From Laedolimicola ammoniilytica (GTDB lineage Bacteria > Bacillota > Clostridia > Lachnospirales > Lachnospiraceae), in contig NZ_JAOQKC010000005.1 in NCBI RefSeq assembly GCF_025567165.1, forward strand, positions 129,818-193,817: a stretch of 64,000 nt of DNA, given 5' to 3'. Of this stretch, positions 16,805-24,726 are shown piece by piece. Both the position numbers and the translations under genes were made by a program. The notes beneath the pieces were generated by a model. That model worked only from the letters and a program-made list of their open reading frames with translations, did no database searches and was not told the DNA's origin. The first letter of the stretch is position 1; the number at the start of each line of letters is the position of its first letter.

Positions 16805-17074
16805 CTAGATCCACTCGCAATCACCGCCGGTGACTGCCAGGCTTAAGAGTCCGTCCATTTTTTCGATCTCTTCCTCGCCCTCCAGCTTCTCGATGAGCTC
16901 CGCCGTATCCATCACATCCTCCATGGATTCATCCGGCCCGATCTCATAGTCGATATCCATCGCGCAGTCCGGGCATGGAATCCGCTGCATGGTCTGCAGG
17001 GATAAAAAGCGGTTGCCGCATTTTTTACATTCATAGAAGCCGCATTCTTTGGTTCCTTCGGGTACGTAGTACAT
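16805..17074 (-). CDS. small zinc-ribbon protein of unknown function
   Basis: 89 residues. Two Cys pairs, CKKCGNRF near residue 17 and CPDC near residue 35, form a zinc ribbon; Cys11 may also contribute. The acidic tail (DESMEDVMDTAELIEKLEGEEEIEK) is probably helical. It has a good ribosome site (GGGAGG) and its own terminator. I do not recognise a specific family and cannot assign a function. It lies downstream of spoVT in the same direction, so it may share that transcript. Confidence 0.65.
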   Translation of the reverse strand: MYYVPEGTKECGFYECKKCGNRFLSLQTMQRIPCPDCAMDIDYEIGPDESMEDVMDTAELIEKLEGEEEIEKMDGLLSLAVTGGDCEWI

Positions 17075-17154
17075 ACTTTATGCCTCCCAGTCTCTGATGT
17101 TTCATATTTTAAACAGAAACCGGTATAACGTCAATTATTTTAAACATAAATTGT

Positions 17155-17703
17155 CTAATTCTCCATCTGCCGCCCCAGAAAATTCGCAGCGGTCAAGGCC
17201 AGTTTCAGCTCCATATCACCCATTTTCACCTTTGGATCCCGGGAAAAGAGGATGACGGCGCCGATGGCGTCGCCCCCGGCGATGATGGGACAGATGGTCT
17301 CGCTGCAGATCTGCCCGGCGTCCTCTTCCACGAGACCCACAAATTTTTTCTCGCCCGCCTCCGTCTGCTGGTTTTCCCGCTCCTCGATGAGCTTCTCCAG
17401 CCCGGGACTGATGGATTTTCCCAGATATTCCTTCTTTGCGCCGCCCGCCGCCGCAATGACCGCGTCCCGGTCGCAGATGCAGACCATCACGCCCGCTACC
17501 TGCCCCAGACTATCCGCGTATTCCTTCGCGAAGGTTCCCAGTTCCCCAATGGGGGAATATTTTTTCAGAATAATCTCGCCTTCCCGATCCGTGAAGATCT
17601 CCAGTGGATCGCCCTCCCGGATTCGAAGCGTCCTGCGTATCTCCTTCGGAATCACCACTCTGCCCAGATCGTCTATCCGCCGCACAATTCCCGTTGCTTT
17701 CAT
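17155..17703 (-). CDS. spoVT: stage V sporulation protein T
   Basis: 182 residues, starting at MKATGIVRR because GGAGG precedes this ATG; a longer frame extends upstream without a site. Residues 1-50 are an AbrB-type DNA-binding domain (MKATGIVRRIDDLGRVVIPK, EIRRTLRIREGDPLEIF), followed by a GAF-like domain (about 55-180), the SpoVT architecture. In Bacillus it adjusts sigma-G-dependent genes in the forespore. It lies leftward of mfd and pth, as in the near-origin block of Bacillus, but with other genes inserted. A sigma-G-like promoter precedes it. Confidence 0.93.
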   Translation of the reverse strand: MKATGIVRRIDDLGRVVIPKEIRRTLRIREGDPLEIFTDREGEIILKKYSPIGELGTFAKEYADSLGQVAGVMVCICDRDAVIAAAGGAKKEYLGKSISPGLEKLIEERENQQTEAGEKKFVGLVEEDAGQICSETICPIIAGGDAIGAVILFSRDPKVKMGDMELKLALTAANFLGRQMEN

Positions 17704-17742
17704 ATTGTATTTTCCTCCATTGCATACATTAAGCTTTGGAGT

Positions 17743-17771
17743 TATTATGTGGAAATCCGGCGAAATTATAC
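17743..17771 (-). promoter_or_regulatory. candidate sigma-G promoter of spoVT
   Basis: On the minus strand GTATA (17767-17771), 17 bases, then CATAATA (17743-17749). This fits the forespore sigma-G pattern (GHATR, CATNHTA). spoVT of Bacillus subtilis is known to be sigma-G dependent. Confidence 0.5.
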
Positions 17772-17827
17772 TGATATTTTTTATGTACCGGGATAACACA
17801 GTCGAAACTTCTGTATTATACTAAGAA

Positions 17828-17983
17828 AGAATGTGCCAATGGCACATTCTCGCGTCGAGGCGCGGTTGCTTCAGCAACCATCTACCACTGCGCCGAGTGC
17901 GATCCCCCGGAGGGGCTTTTTGCTCTATAAGAATCATGACTTTCACACTTTAATGTAACACGATATTTCCTATAGAGTAAAAA
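17828..17983. repeat. dispersed structured element, family C copy 1
   Basis: Successive stems are AGAATGTGCC/GGCACATTCT; GGCGC/GCGCC enclosing GGTTGC/GCAACC; a CCCC/GGGG hairpin followed by T5; and CTCTATA/TATAGAG around a 41-base loop. The 3' half, from GTGCGATCCCCC onward, is nearly identical to 47979-48068, whereas the 5' stems differ in sequence but keep pairing. No ORF is present. Confidence 0.75.
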
Positions 17984-18044
17984 AACAGGAACAGTTGCTA
18001 AGACTTTACAGAAGCTGTAACGTTAAATTTTCTTTCATACGCGC

Positions 18045-18095
18045 AAAGAACCGGAAACTTTCTTATTTTATTGAAAGTTTCCGGTTCTTTTATTC
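18045..18095. terminator. terminator hairpin after the D-lactate dehydrogenase gene
   Basis: AAAGAACCGGAAACTTTC (18045-18062) pairs perfectly with 18073-18090 around a 10-base loop. The T-rich side favours rightward reading, but its position serves the leftward dehydrogenase gene. Confidence 0.75.
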
Positions 18096-18110
18096 TATCA
18101 AAATCCGTTT

Positions 18111-19082
18111 TTATTTGATCTCATTTACCAGATTGTTATTCTGGAAGAACTCCTTCACATTGTTCAGGGTGGTCTCCGCGATATTAGACAGGGCTTCCTC
18201 AGTCAGGAACGCCTGATGGGAGGTCAGAAGCACGTTGGGCATGGACACCAGAAGCTGCAGGGTGGCGTCGTCCACGATTTCACCGGAGCAGTCCTCGAAG
18301 AAGTAGTTGGCCTCCTCCTCGTATACATCCAGACCTACGGCGCGCAGCTGCTTGTTCCACAGGGCCTCTACCAGGGCAACGCTGTCTACCAGGGCGCCGC
18401 GGGAGGTGTTAATGAGGATGGCGCTGTCCTTCATGATGGCGAAGCGCTTCTCGTCTACCATGTGGTGGGTCTCGTCGGTCAGCGGGCAGTGCAGGGAGAT
18501 GAAATCACTCTCGCGGAACAGGGTATCCAGATCCACGTAGTCGATGCCCTCCACCGGGTACATATCATAGGCAATGACTTTCATGCCGAAGCCACGGCAG
18601 ATGTCAATGAACATGCGGCCGATACGACCGGTTCCTACGACACCGACAGTCTTGCCGTACAGGTCCACGCCAGTCAGACCATTCAGGCTGAAATTGAACT
18701 CACGGGTACGGTTGTATGCCTTATGGGTCTTGCGGTTCAGGGTCAGCAAGAGGGCCATGGCATGCTCTGCTACCGCATGGGGGGAGTAAGCCGGTACGCG
18801 GACGGCCTTCAGGTCGCCCAAGGCCTTCAGATCCAGGTTGTTGTAGCCTGCGCAGCGCATGGCTACCATCTTTACGCCCAGCTTCTTCAGCTCATCCAGA
18901 ACCTCTGCGTCGATGGTATCATTCACAAAGGCACACACCACGTCGCAGCCCTTCGCGGAGTCTACGGTCTGTGCATTCAGTTTATGCTCCATGTAGCGGA
19001 TATCAATCTCTCCATCGCTGTTCCACTTCTTAAAAGCCTCAATCTCATAAGGTTTTGCATCGAAAAACGCCATTTTAATCAT
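18111..19082 (-). CDS. D-lactate dehydrogenase (2-hydroxyacid dehydrogenase family)
   Basis: 323 residues, starting at MIKMAFFDAK with AGGAGG upstream. The NAD-binding Rossmann motif is GVVGTGRIGRMFIDICRGFG (about 149-168). The catalytic trio can be seen: Arg in NTSRGALVD, Glu in the VYEEEANYF region and His in LLTSHQAFLTEEAL. It resembles the fermentative LdhA type, reducing pyruvate to D-lactate with NADH in the cytoplasm. It is divergent from an acetate-kinase-like gene, and both belong to fermentation end-product metabolism. Confidence 0.88.
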   Translation of the reverse strand: MIKMAFFDAKPYEIEAFKKWNSDGEIDIRYMEHKLNAQTVDSAKGCDVVCAFVNDTIDAEVLDELKKLGVKMVAMRCAGYNNLDLKALGDLKAVRVPAYSPHAVAEHAMALLLTLNRKTHKAYNRTREFNFSLNGLTGVDLYGKTVGVVGTGRIGRMFIDICRGFGMKVIAYDMYPVEGIDYVDLDTLFRESDFISLHCPLTDETHHMVDEKRFAIMKDSAILINTSRGALVDSVALVEALWNKQLRAVGLDVYEEEANYFFEDCSGEIVDDATLQLLVSMPNVLLTSHQAFLTEEALSNIAETTLNNVKEFFQNNNLVNEIK

Positions 19083-19305
19083 AATATTTCCTCCTGTGCG
19101 AGCTGCATCGGAAAATGAATTCGTTACTGTGAACCGTAACATGAATTACAAATTTTCACTCACTGCTTTTTTATATTGTGTATGCTTTTGGTTTTTGCTA
19201 TACTAATAAAATAACAGGAGATTTCTGTTTTGACAAGATTATAAGTGATATTTTTTTAACAATATTGTGTATTTTTTAACGAACAATCTGCTTTGGAGGG
19301 GTTTT

Positions 19306-20493
19306 ATGAAGGTTTTAGTCTGCAATGCCGGGAGCACGTCTCTCAAATTCAAACTATTCAACATGCCCGCTGAGGAGGTGCTTGCCGAAGGAAAAGTAGA
19401 GCGCGTCGGCACCGACACAGCGATTTTCCATTTTTCCAAACCGGACGGTTTCCGCATCTTCCAGGAGAATCTCTCCATTCCTACCTATACAGAAGGCATT
19501 CAGCTCTTTCTGGACCGGATTCTCGATAAAGAGAACGGGGTTCTGGGGAATCTGTCTGAGCTCGCACGGGTGGGATTCAAGACGGTGCTCTCCAGGGACC
19601 ATTACGGCATCCACGAGCTGACGCCCGAGGTGCTTCAGGGCATGGAGGACTACATGGTAGTGGCTCCGGCCCACAATAAGCCTTATCTGGAGGCTATCCG
19701 CCAGTTTCAGAAGCTGACGCCCGACGCCATGCTGGTAGGTGCTTTTGAGACGGCTTTCCATCAGACCATCCCGCAGGAGCGGCGTATCTACGGCATCCCC
19801 TGGGAGTGGTACGAGACTTACGGCATCCAGCGCCTGGGGTATCACGGCGCTTCCCATAGCTACGTGGCCGAGACCCTGACCGACCTGTACGGATCCACAG
19901 GCAAGGCCATCTCCTGTCACCTGGGCGGCAGCGGTTCCTTATGTGCCATCGACGACGGGAAAAGCGTCGACACCAGCTTCGGTATCTCCCTGCAGGTGGG
20001 CGTGATTCAATCCAACCGCTGCGGCGATATCGACCCCTTCATTGTTCCCTTTTTACAGAAGGAGGGGCTTTCCCTGGATGAGGTTTTGGATGGCCTGACG
20101 AAGCGGGGAGGACTCCTTGGCATCTCCGGCGTCAGCAATGACCTTCGGGACGTACAGGAAGCCGCTGACGCAGGAAATGACCGTGCCAAGCTCGCCATCG
20201 ACGTCTTCTGCAATGGCATCGTCCGTCACATCGGCGCTTACTACGCAGAGCTGGGCGGCCTTGATCATCTGGTCTTCACCGGCGGCATCGGCGAGCACGG
20301 CACCCGCATCCGCGAGTCCGTCTGCCATCAGTTAGCACATATGGGGATTCTATTAGATGATAAAAAAAATCAGAACTGTACCGGAGCGAACACGGTGATT
20401 TCCCGCGACAATTCCCCGGTTACCATCCACGTCATCCCGGCCAACGAAGAGCTGGGTGTGGCAAGAAAAACTTACGCCTATCTCAGGACCTAA
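19306..20493 (+). CDS. divergent acetate/propionate kinase family protein
   Basis: 395 residues, starting at MKVLVCNAGSTS with TTTGGAGGGG upstream. Acetate kinase interconverts acyl phosphate plus ADP and acid plus ATP. The family skeleton is present: NAGSTSLKFKL, APAHNKPYLEA, TAFHQTIP, LGYHGASHSYV, NRCGDIDP, FTGGIGEH and IPANEELGVA. Two usually fixed points differ: the HRVVHGG segment with the catalytic arginine reads GFKTVLSRDHYG, and the FDTAFHQ aspartate is Glu (FETAFHQ). It may have another acyl substrate or altered activity. No phosphotransacetylase gene is adjacent, unlike the usual pta-ackA pair. Confidence 0.75.
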   Translation: MKVLVCNAGSTSLKFKLFNMPAEEVLAEGKVERVGTDTAIFHFSKPDGFRIFQENLSIPTYTEGIQLFLDRILDKENGVLGNLSELARVGFKTVLSRDHYGIHELTPEVLQGMEDYMVVAPAHNKPYLEAIRQFQKLTPDAMLVGAFETAFHQTIPQERRIYGIPWEWYETYGIQRLGYHGASHSYVAETLTDLYGSTGKAISCHLGGSGSLCAIDDGKSVDTSFGISLQVGVIQSNRCGDIDPFIVPFLQKEGLSLDEVLDGLTKRGGLLGISGVSNDLRDVQEAADAGNDRAKLAIDVFCNGIVRHIGAYYAELGGLDHLVFTGGIGEHGTRIRESVCHQLAHMGILLDDKKNQNCTGANTVISRDNSPVTIHVIPANEELGVARKTYAYLRT

Positions 20494-20516
20494 CACGGTC
20501 CGATCACATTCCCCTC

Positions 20517-20556
20517 GAAAAGGGCTCCGTCCATTGGACAGGGCCCCTTTCTTTTT
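20517..20556 (+). terminator. terminator of the acetate-kinase-like gene
   Basis: AAAAGGGC and GCCCCTTT arms enclose an inner GTCC/GGAC hairpin and are followed by CTTTTT. Confidence 0.7.
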
Positions 20557-20700
20557 GCAACCATCTACCACTGCGCCGCAGTGCGATACTATTTTTTATG
20601 TAACAGGGGATTCCATAGGAGCAACCATCTACCACTGCGCCGCAGTGCGATACTATTTTTTATGTAACAGGGGATTCCATAGGAATTTCCTGTTACATGG
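20557..20700. repeat. perfect 64-bp tandem duplication related to family C
   Basis: The unit 20557-20620 is repeated exactly at 20621-20684. Each unit holds CCATCTACCACTGCGCCG and AGTGCGAT, also seen in family C copy 1 at 17879-17903. The second unit runs into an inverted copy, so that ATGTAACAGG pairs with CCTGTTACAT (ending 20698) and ATTCC with GGAAT. Confidence 0.85.
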
Positions 20701-20701
20701 A

Positions 20702-20740
20702 TAAAAAGCGCTTCACCCCGCATCGGGTGAAGCGCTTTCG
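20702..20740 (-). terminator. terminator of the lysozyme gene
   Basis: AAAGCGCTTCACCC (20705-20718) pairs with GGGTGAAGCGCTTT (20725-20738). Read leftward it ends in TTTTTAT. Confidence 0.85.
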
Positions 20741-20754
20741 CCTGCCTGTCATTT

Positions 20755-22698
20755 TTAGATGGAACTGATATTCATATCCACATTGCCCGGCACGCCGTCC
20801 ACAGAACCCTTGGAGGTGTTCTGCCAGATGTCGTAGCGTCCGCCGTAGCCGCACTTTTCTGCGTAGTGGGCTACCCAGATGCGGTAGCTGCCGAACTGGG
20901 ATACGTCCAGATGGGACGCGAACCAGCTCTTGCTTGCGTAGACCATGGGCTTGTAACCGGAGTTTGCCACAGTGTTGCAGAATGCCACGGTAATCCTGGT
21001 CCGTTCTGCCTTGGAAAGTCCGTCCGCACGGCCTCTTCCGCCTGCCGCGTACTCGCTGTCGATGGCGATGGGCATGTTGATGCCGTACTGGTTCGCCAGC
21101 TTCACGGCCATACTTGCTTCCTCTACAGCCTCAGCCTCGGTAATGGCCTGACTGAAGAAGTAGATACCTACACGCAGGCCTGCTGCCTTGGCGCCGGAAA
21201 TATGGGATGCGAACTTCGGATCCTGAACCAGGACACCGGAACCGTAACCACGGTAGCCGCAGCGGATGATCGCGAAGTTGATGCCCGCGTTCTTTACCTT
21301 CTGCCAGTTGATACCGCTCTGATACTTGGACACGTCGATTCCGATGGTGCCGGAGCGGACGCCCTCGCTGCTGAAGGTGTACTGGATCCCCTGGATAACC
21401 TGAGTTCCGGTCACTTTATTGCCATTTTTATCGAAATAATAGGTTGCTCCGTCGATGGTCTGCCAGCCGGTGTATTTCACGCCGCTTGCGCTGTCCTCGT
21501 ATACCGGATCGCTGCTGGTGTCATAGACCGGCGCGCTGCTGGTATCGTAGACAATCTTCTCCGTGGGCGCTGCCTTCAGAAGCATCAGACCGCGGACTAC
21601 CACGCTGGCCGCCGGAGTGGTGGTCGACAACGCTTCGGAAGCCGAGGGTTCGCTGGGACTCGGGCTGGGGCTCGGAGTCTCGCTGGGACTCGGGCTTGTA
21701 CTCGGGCTGGGGCTCGGAGTCTCGCTGGGACTCGGGCTTGTACTCGGGCTGGGGCTCGGAGTCTCACTGGGACTCGGGCTTGTACTCGGGGTCTCGCTGG
21801 GACTCGTACTCGGGCTGGGGCTCGGAGTCTCGCTGGGACTCGTACTCGGGCTCGGCGTCGTATTCGTTGTCATATCCGCGCCGCAGCGGTCACATTTCTT
21901 GTCCCCGTTGCTGTCCACATGATCTGCAGCCGGCTCGGAAATAATCTTCGCGTACATGGGCGTACCGTATTTATCCAGCTTCTGCTTGGCATATACCAAC
22001 TGTCCCCACTGATCTACCTTCTGCTTCGGCTCGGTCTTGGCGGACTCCACATATTCCACCGTATCCTTCAGGGTCTGGGCCGTACCTGCGCTGTCGTTGC
22101 CGGTAGTATTGGAATCCTCCTTGGCCACGTTGATCTGGCTCTCGCTCTTGATCTCCGCGGATACGTCCACTGCTTTATACTCGATATTGGCCTTGACGTC
22201 CGCCGTGATATCCGCCGGTACGCTGTAGCCGCCGGAAGCCTTCATGGATACCGTACACTTGCCCGGCTTCATGGACTTCACGTAGATAATGCCGTCCTTA
22301 TCCTTATCTGTATAGCTCTCCGTCTTCTTGGCGGAATCGGTCACAGTCACCTCAAAGGCTGTTCCGGTAATGACCTTTCCGGTCTTCTGGTTTACGATCT
22401 GAATCTTCAGATCCTTATCCAGGGAAGTCGCCTTCAAAACCACCGAAATCTCCTTGGCATCCACCTTCGCCATCTGTGTGTTGTCTCCATCCAGACGGGT
22501 CAGCTCAGCCACATAAGACTTGTTCATGGTCAGTCCGATGACACTGGCCTCTGCAGTCTCCTCCTCAGAATCCTGCTGCAGATCCGTCACAGTCGGAATC
22601 ATATCCTCCGACACCTGTGTTCTGGAGCTGCAGCCGCCAAGCAACGACACAGTCAGAACCGCAGAGAGCAGTAATGCCCCCACTCGTTTCGCTTTCAT
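20755..22698 (-). CDS. secreted GH25 lysozyme lipoprotein with Pro/Ser linker
   Basis: 647 residues. Lipobox LLGGCSS (Cys about 23) anchors it outside the membrane. Residues about 40-190 form a beta-rich domain. A short HVDSNGDKKCDRCGADM segment resembles small Cys-pair repeats of clostridial surface proteins. A long Ser/Pro/Thr/Glu linker follows (about 280-350), then a choline-binding-like wall repeat (TGWQTIDGATYYFDKNGNKVTG). The C-terminal GH25 muramidase domain (GIDVSKYQSGINWQKVKNAG through IAIDSEY and RYDIWQNT, about 455-645) would cut the glycan of peptidoglycan. It has its own terminator, and no neighbour suggests a phage origin. Confidence 0.9.
   Translation of the reverse strand: MKAKRVGALLLSAVLTVSLLGGCSSRTQVSEDMIPTVTDLQQDSEEETAEASVIGLTMNKSYVAELTRLDGDNTQMAKVDAKEISVVLKATSLDKDLKIQIVNQKTGKVITGTAFEVTVTDSAKKTESYTDKDKDGIIYVKSMKPGKCTVSMKASGGYSVPADITADVKANIEYKAVDVSAEIKSESQINVAKEDSNTTGNDSAGTAQTLKDTVEYVESAKTEPKQKVDQWGQLVYAKQKLDKYGTPMYAKIISEPAADHVDSNGDKKCDRCGADMTTNTTPSPSTSPSETPSPSPSTSPSETPSTSPSPSETPSPSPSTSPSPSETPSPSPSTSPSPSETPSPSPSPSEPSASEALSTTTPAASVVVRGLMLLKAAPTEKIVYDTSSAPVYDTSSDPVYEDSASGVKYTGWQTIDGATYYFDKNGNKVTGTQVIQGIQYTFSSEGVRSGTIGIDVSKYQSGINWQKVKNAGINFAIIRCGYRGYGSGVLVQDPKFASHISGAKAAGLRVGIYFFSQAITEAEAVEEASMAVKLANQYGINMPIAIDSEYAAGGRGRADGLSKAERTRITVAFCNTVANSGYKPMVYASKSWFASHLDVSQFGSYRIWVAHYAEKCGYGGRYDIWQNTSKGSVDGVPGNVDMNISSI
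21645..21865 (-). repeat. in-frame Ser/Pro linker repeats in the lysozyme gene
   Basis: Short units coding SPSETPSPSPST recur with slight changes, made of repeated CTCGGGCTGGGGCTCGGAGT on the plus strand. Such DNA is prone to slippage, so linker length may vary between strains. Confidence 0.8.
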
Positions 22699-22837
22699 AA
22701 TACCTCCTCATTTGTTCCTCGGCCCCTTTTATCGGGGCTTTATTTCTGCTGCTTTGGATTAGCAGTCATTGTCCTATATAATATAACACCTATATTTGTA
22801 GTTTTCAACCGCCCGGGCCGAATTTTTTACAAAATTG

Positions 22838-23374
22838 TTACAACAATTTCTGGTAATCCTCTTTCAGGAAGCGATGGTAAATGAGGTGTCCCATCTCTTC
22901 CTTTACACAGTAATAGTACTCGTCCACGGACGGATCCTCGAAATGCAGGGCTTCGTCAAAGTCCGAGCCCTCCGGCATCTCCTCGCACACGTAAGCACCG
23001 AACTTCTCGAAGACCGCCTTCACATCCCCCACGCTCTTATCGTGGGGATTGGAAAACAGGTCAATGATGGCTTTCAGGAAGGCCACGTCGCCCATGTGCT
23101 CATGGACGTACTTTGCGCCCTCCGGCGGCACGCTGACCTCGATGCGGCCTGCGCTTACCCGGAAGCTCATAGCTCCCAGCACGCTCTTTCTATCTGCAAA
23201 TAGAGCCGTAAGCTCCGTTACCATTTCCTTCGCTGTCTCACAATTTGTTCCCAGTAAAAGATTCAAGGAGGCCACGGGGTAGTAAAGCCTCATGGTCTCC
23301 TCTTCAAACCCGAGCTTCAGCTGGGCCTCTTTCATCTGGTCAATGAGATTCTGTTCCAGTCTCTCTTTTCCCAT
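22838..23374 (-). CDS. DUF3877-like cytoplasmic protein
   Basis: 178 residues, no signal peptide or membrane segment. The opening LEQNLIDQMKEAQLKLGF and IRLYYPVASLNLLLG-type layout (here MRLYYPVASLNLLLG) recalls the DUF3877 family found mainly in Lachnospiraceae. I give this match from memory with moderate confidence. The centre contains SFRVSAGRIEVSVPPEGAKYVHEH and the end FLKEDYQKLL. It starts 7 bases after the stop of the parvulin-like lipoprotein gene, so it belongs to that leftward unit. No activity can be assigned. Confidence 0.65.
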   Translation of the reverse strand: MGKERLEQNLIDQMKEAQLKLGFEEETMRLYYPVASLNLLLGTNCETAKEMVTELTALFADRKSVLGAMSFRVSAGRIEVSVPPEGAKYVHEHMGDVAFLKAIIDLFSNPHDKSVGDVKAVFEKFGAYVCEEMPEGSDFDEALHFEDPSVDEYYYCVKEEMGHLIYHRFLKEDYQKLL

Positions 23375-23381
23375 AATGATA

Positions 23382-24443
23382 TTATTCCTCCGCAGTCTCG
23401 GTGTTCAGTTTATAGATGCGGTCAAAGGTCAGATCCGCCAGCACGTCGTCCCTGGTCTCGAAAGCATGTCCCTCTTCCAGTTCCGTGCATTTCTCCTGAT
23501 ACAGAGTGTTCTTGCGCTCGGTCACAATGGAATCCTTCTTATTGGCTGTGGCATCCTCGTCAAAGGTGCTGACCATCTGTACCGCGTAGTATCCGGTATC
23601 TGTATCCACGATCTCAGCGAGCTCGCCGTCCTTCAGTGCGTCTGCAGCAGTGCGTACCTCCTCGGCCGGTGTGGTGCTGTCCGCGCCGTAAGTGGTCTCG
23701 CTGGCTGAGAGCTTGGAGTTCTCATCCCGGTTCTCATTGGCCGCGTCCACGGCTGCCTTCAGGTCGCCGCTCTCCCTGGCCGCGTCCAGGATATCCTGAA
23801 GCTCCTGCTTCTTCGCCGCCTTCTCCTCGTCGGTCAGATCGATGGTATTGCCGTCATCGTCTGTCTCGGTACCTGCGGTGGACATGTATACATAGACGAT
23901 GCGCTTCTGCGCCGCTTCTTCATCAGAAACCTCCGTATCCACATCCACGGTCAGCGGCGCGAACATCTTCTCCTGAATGGTCATCAGGGTCAGCACATGC
24001 TCCACATCCGCCTCGGTCACGCCCAGGGCGTTCTGCACCTTGGTGTCATTATCCTTCATAAACTGAGCTGCTGCGTCAGCAATCGCTGTCTTTTCGTCAT
24101 CCGTGACTTCCACGCCATAGTTCTCTGCCTCAGCCTCCAGCACATACATCTGATTGAACTGCTCCATCAGGCTTGTTTTTGCGGTCTCGCCGTATATGGT
24201 GCCGGTACCGGACAGGTCCTGGCCATATACATTGGTCATACCCAGCATGGATCCGTAGTAGGACTCCATCTGCGCCTGCTGATAGCGGAGCAGGAAGCTT
24301 ACCTCTCCCAGGGGCACATTGGTCGTCTCGTCCATCACTGCCACGGTCTGTGTACCGTCCAGCGTATTGCTTTTTCCACATCCTGCCAGCGCGCCCGTAA
24401 GCATCAGTCCGGCTGCCAGAACTGCGATTCCTTTTTTCATCAT
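23382..24443 (-). CDS. parvulin-like peptidyl-prolyl isomerase lipoprotein (PrsA/SurA type), first of two
   Basis: About 353 residues, starting at MMKKGIAVLAAG behind AGGAAAGG; an upstream in-frame ATG at 24506 lies in a repeat element and has no site. Lipobox LAGCG makes it a surface lipoprotein. Helical SurA_N-like chaperone parts (NQMYVLEAEAENYGVEVTDDEKTAI) surround a parvulin-like region containing a lysine/aspartate-rich insert and EIVDTDTGYYAVQMVSTFDEDAT. It probably helps secreted proteins fold. A related gene lies upstream, next to mfd, and a structured repeat separates the two. Confidence 0.82.
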   Translation of the reverse strand: MMKKGIAVLAAGLMLTGALAGCGKSNTLDGTQTVAVMDETTNVPLGEVSFLLRYQQAQMESYYGSMLGMTNVYGQDLSGTGTIYGETAKTSLMEQFNQMYVLEAEAENYGVEVTDDEKTAIADAAAQFMKDNDTKVQNALGVTEADVEHVLTLMTIQEKMFAPLTVDVDTEVSDEEAAQKRIVYVYMSTAGTETDDDGNTIDLTDEEKAAKKQELQDILDAARESGDLKAAVDAANENRDENSKLSASETTYGADSTTPAEEVRTAADALKDGELAEIVDTDTGYYAVQMVSTFDEDATANKKDSIVTERKNTLYQEKCTELEEGHAFETRDDVLADLTFDRIYKLNTETAEE

Positions 24444-24511
24444 TTTTGTAAATCCTTTCCTGCCCGCCTCTATGAAAAAGCGAGGTATTCTGAAACTACT
24501 ATCCACTTACA

Positions 24512-24640
24512 CTATTCCGCGAGGTGTTTCCGCACATTTTGCGCGGAAATCCCGGGTTCTTCAGCGCGAAATCGCATAAGATGCGATTTCTGTGCATCGC
24601 GAAGCGCGTTACTGAAAACGAAGTGAACAGTAACCATTCT
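24512..24640. repeat. dispersed structured element, family A copy 1
   Basis: Begins with CTATTCCGCGAGG. Three stems follow: TTTCCGC/GCGGAAA (24527/24543), AAATCGCAT/ATGCGATTT (24569/24581) and GTTACTG/CAGTAAC (24608/24628) with a 13-base loop. The joining segments TCCCGGGTT, GCGCGAA and TTCTGTGCA recur at 52623-52755 while the stems differ in sequence. It lies between the two parvulin-like genes. Confidence 0.75.
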
Positions 24641-24726
24641 GGATTTATTATAGCCGTTTTTGTCGCTGCGGGCAAGGCTTTCTTGTGTTTCCCTCGAGAT
24701 TTCACCTTGTTTTCACAACTTCATTT

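Noticed and set aside
20866..22674. 602-codon rightward ORF opposite the lysozyme gene
   Set aside because: Antisense to a gene with signal peptide and GH25 motifs; its repeats are just the complement of the linker.
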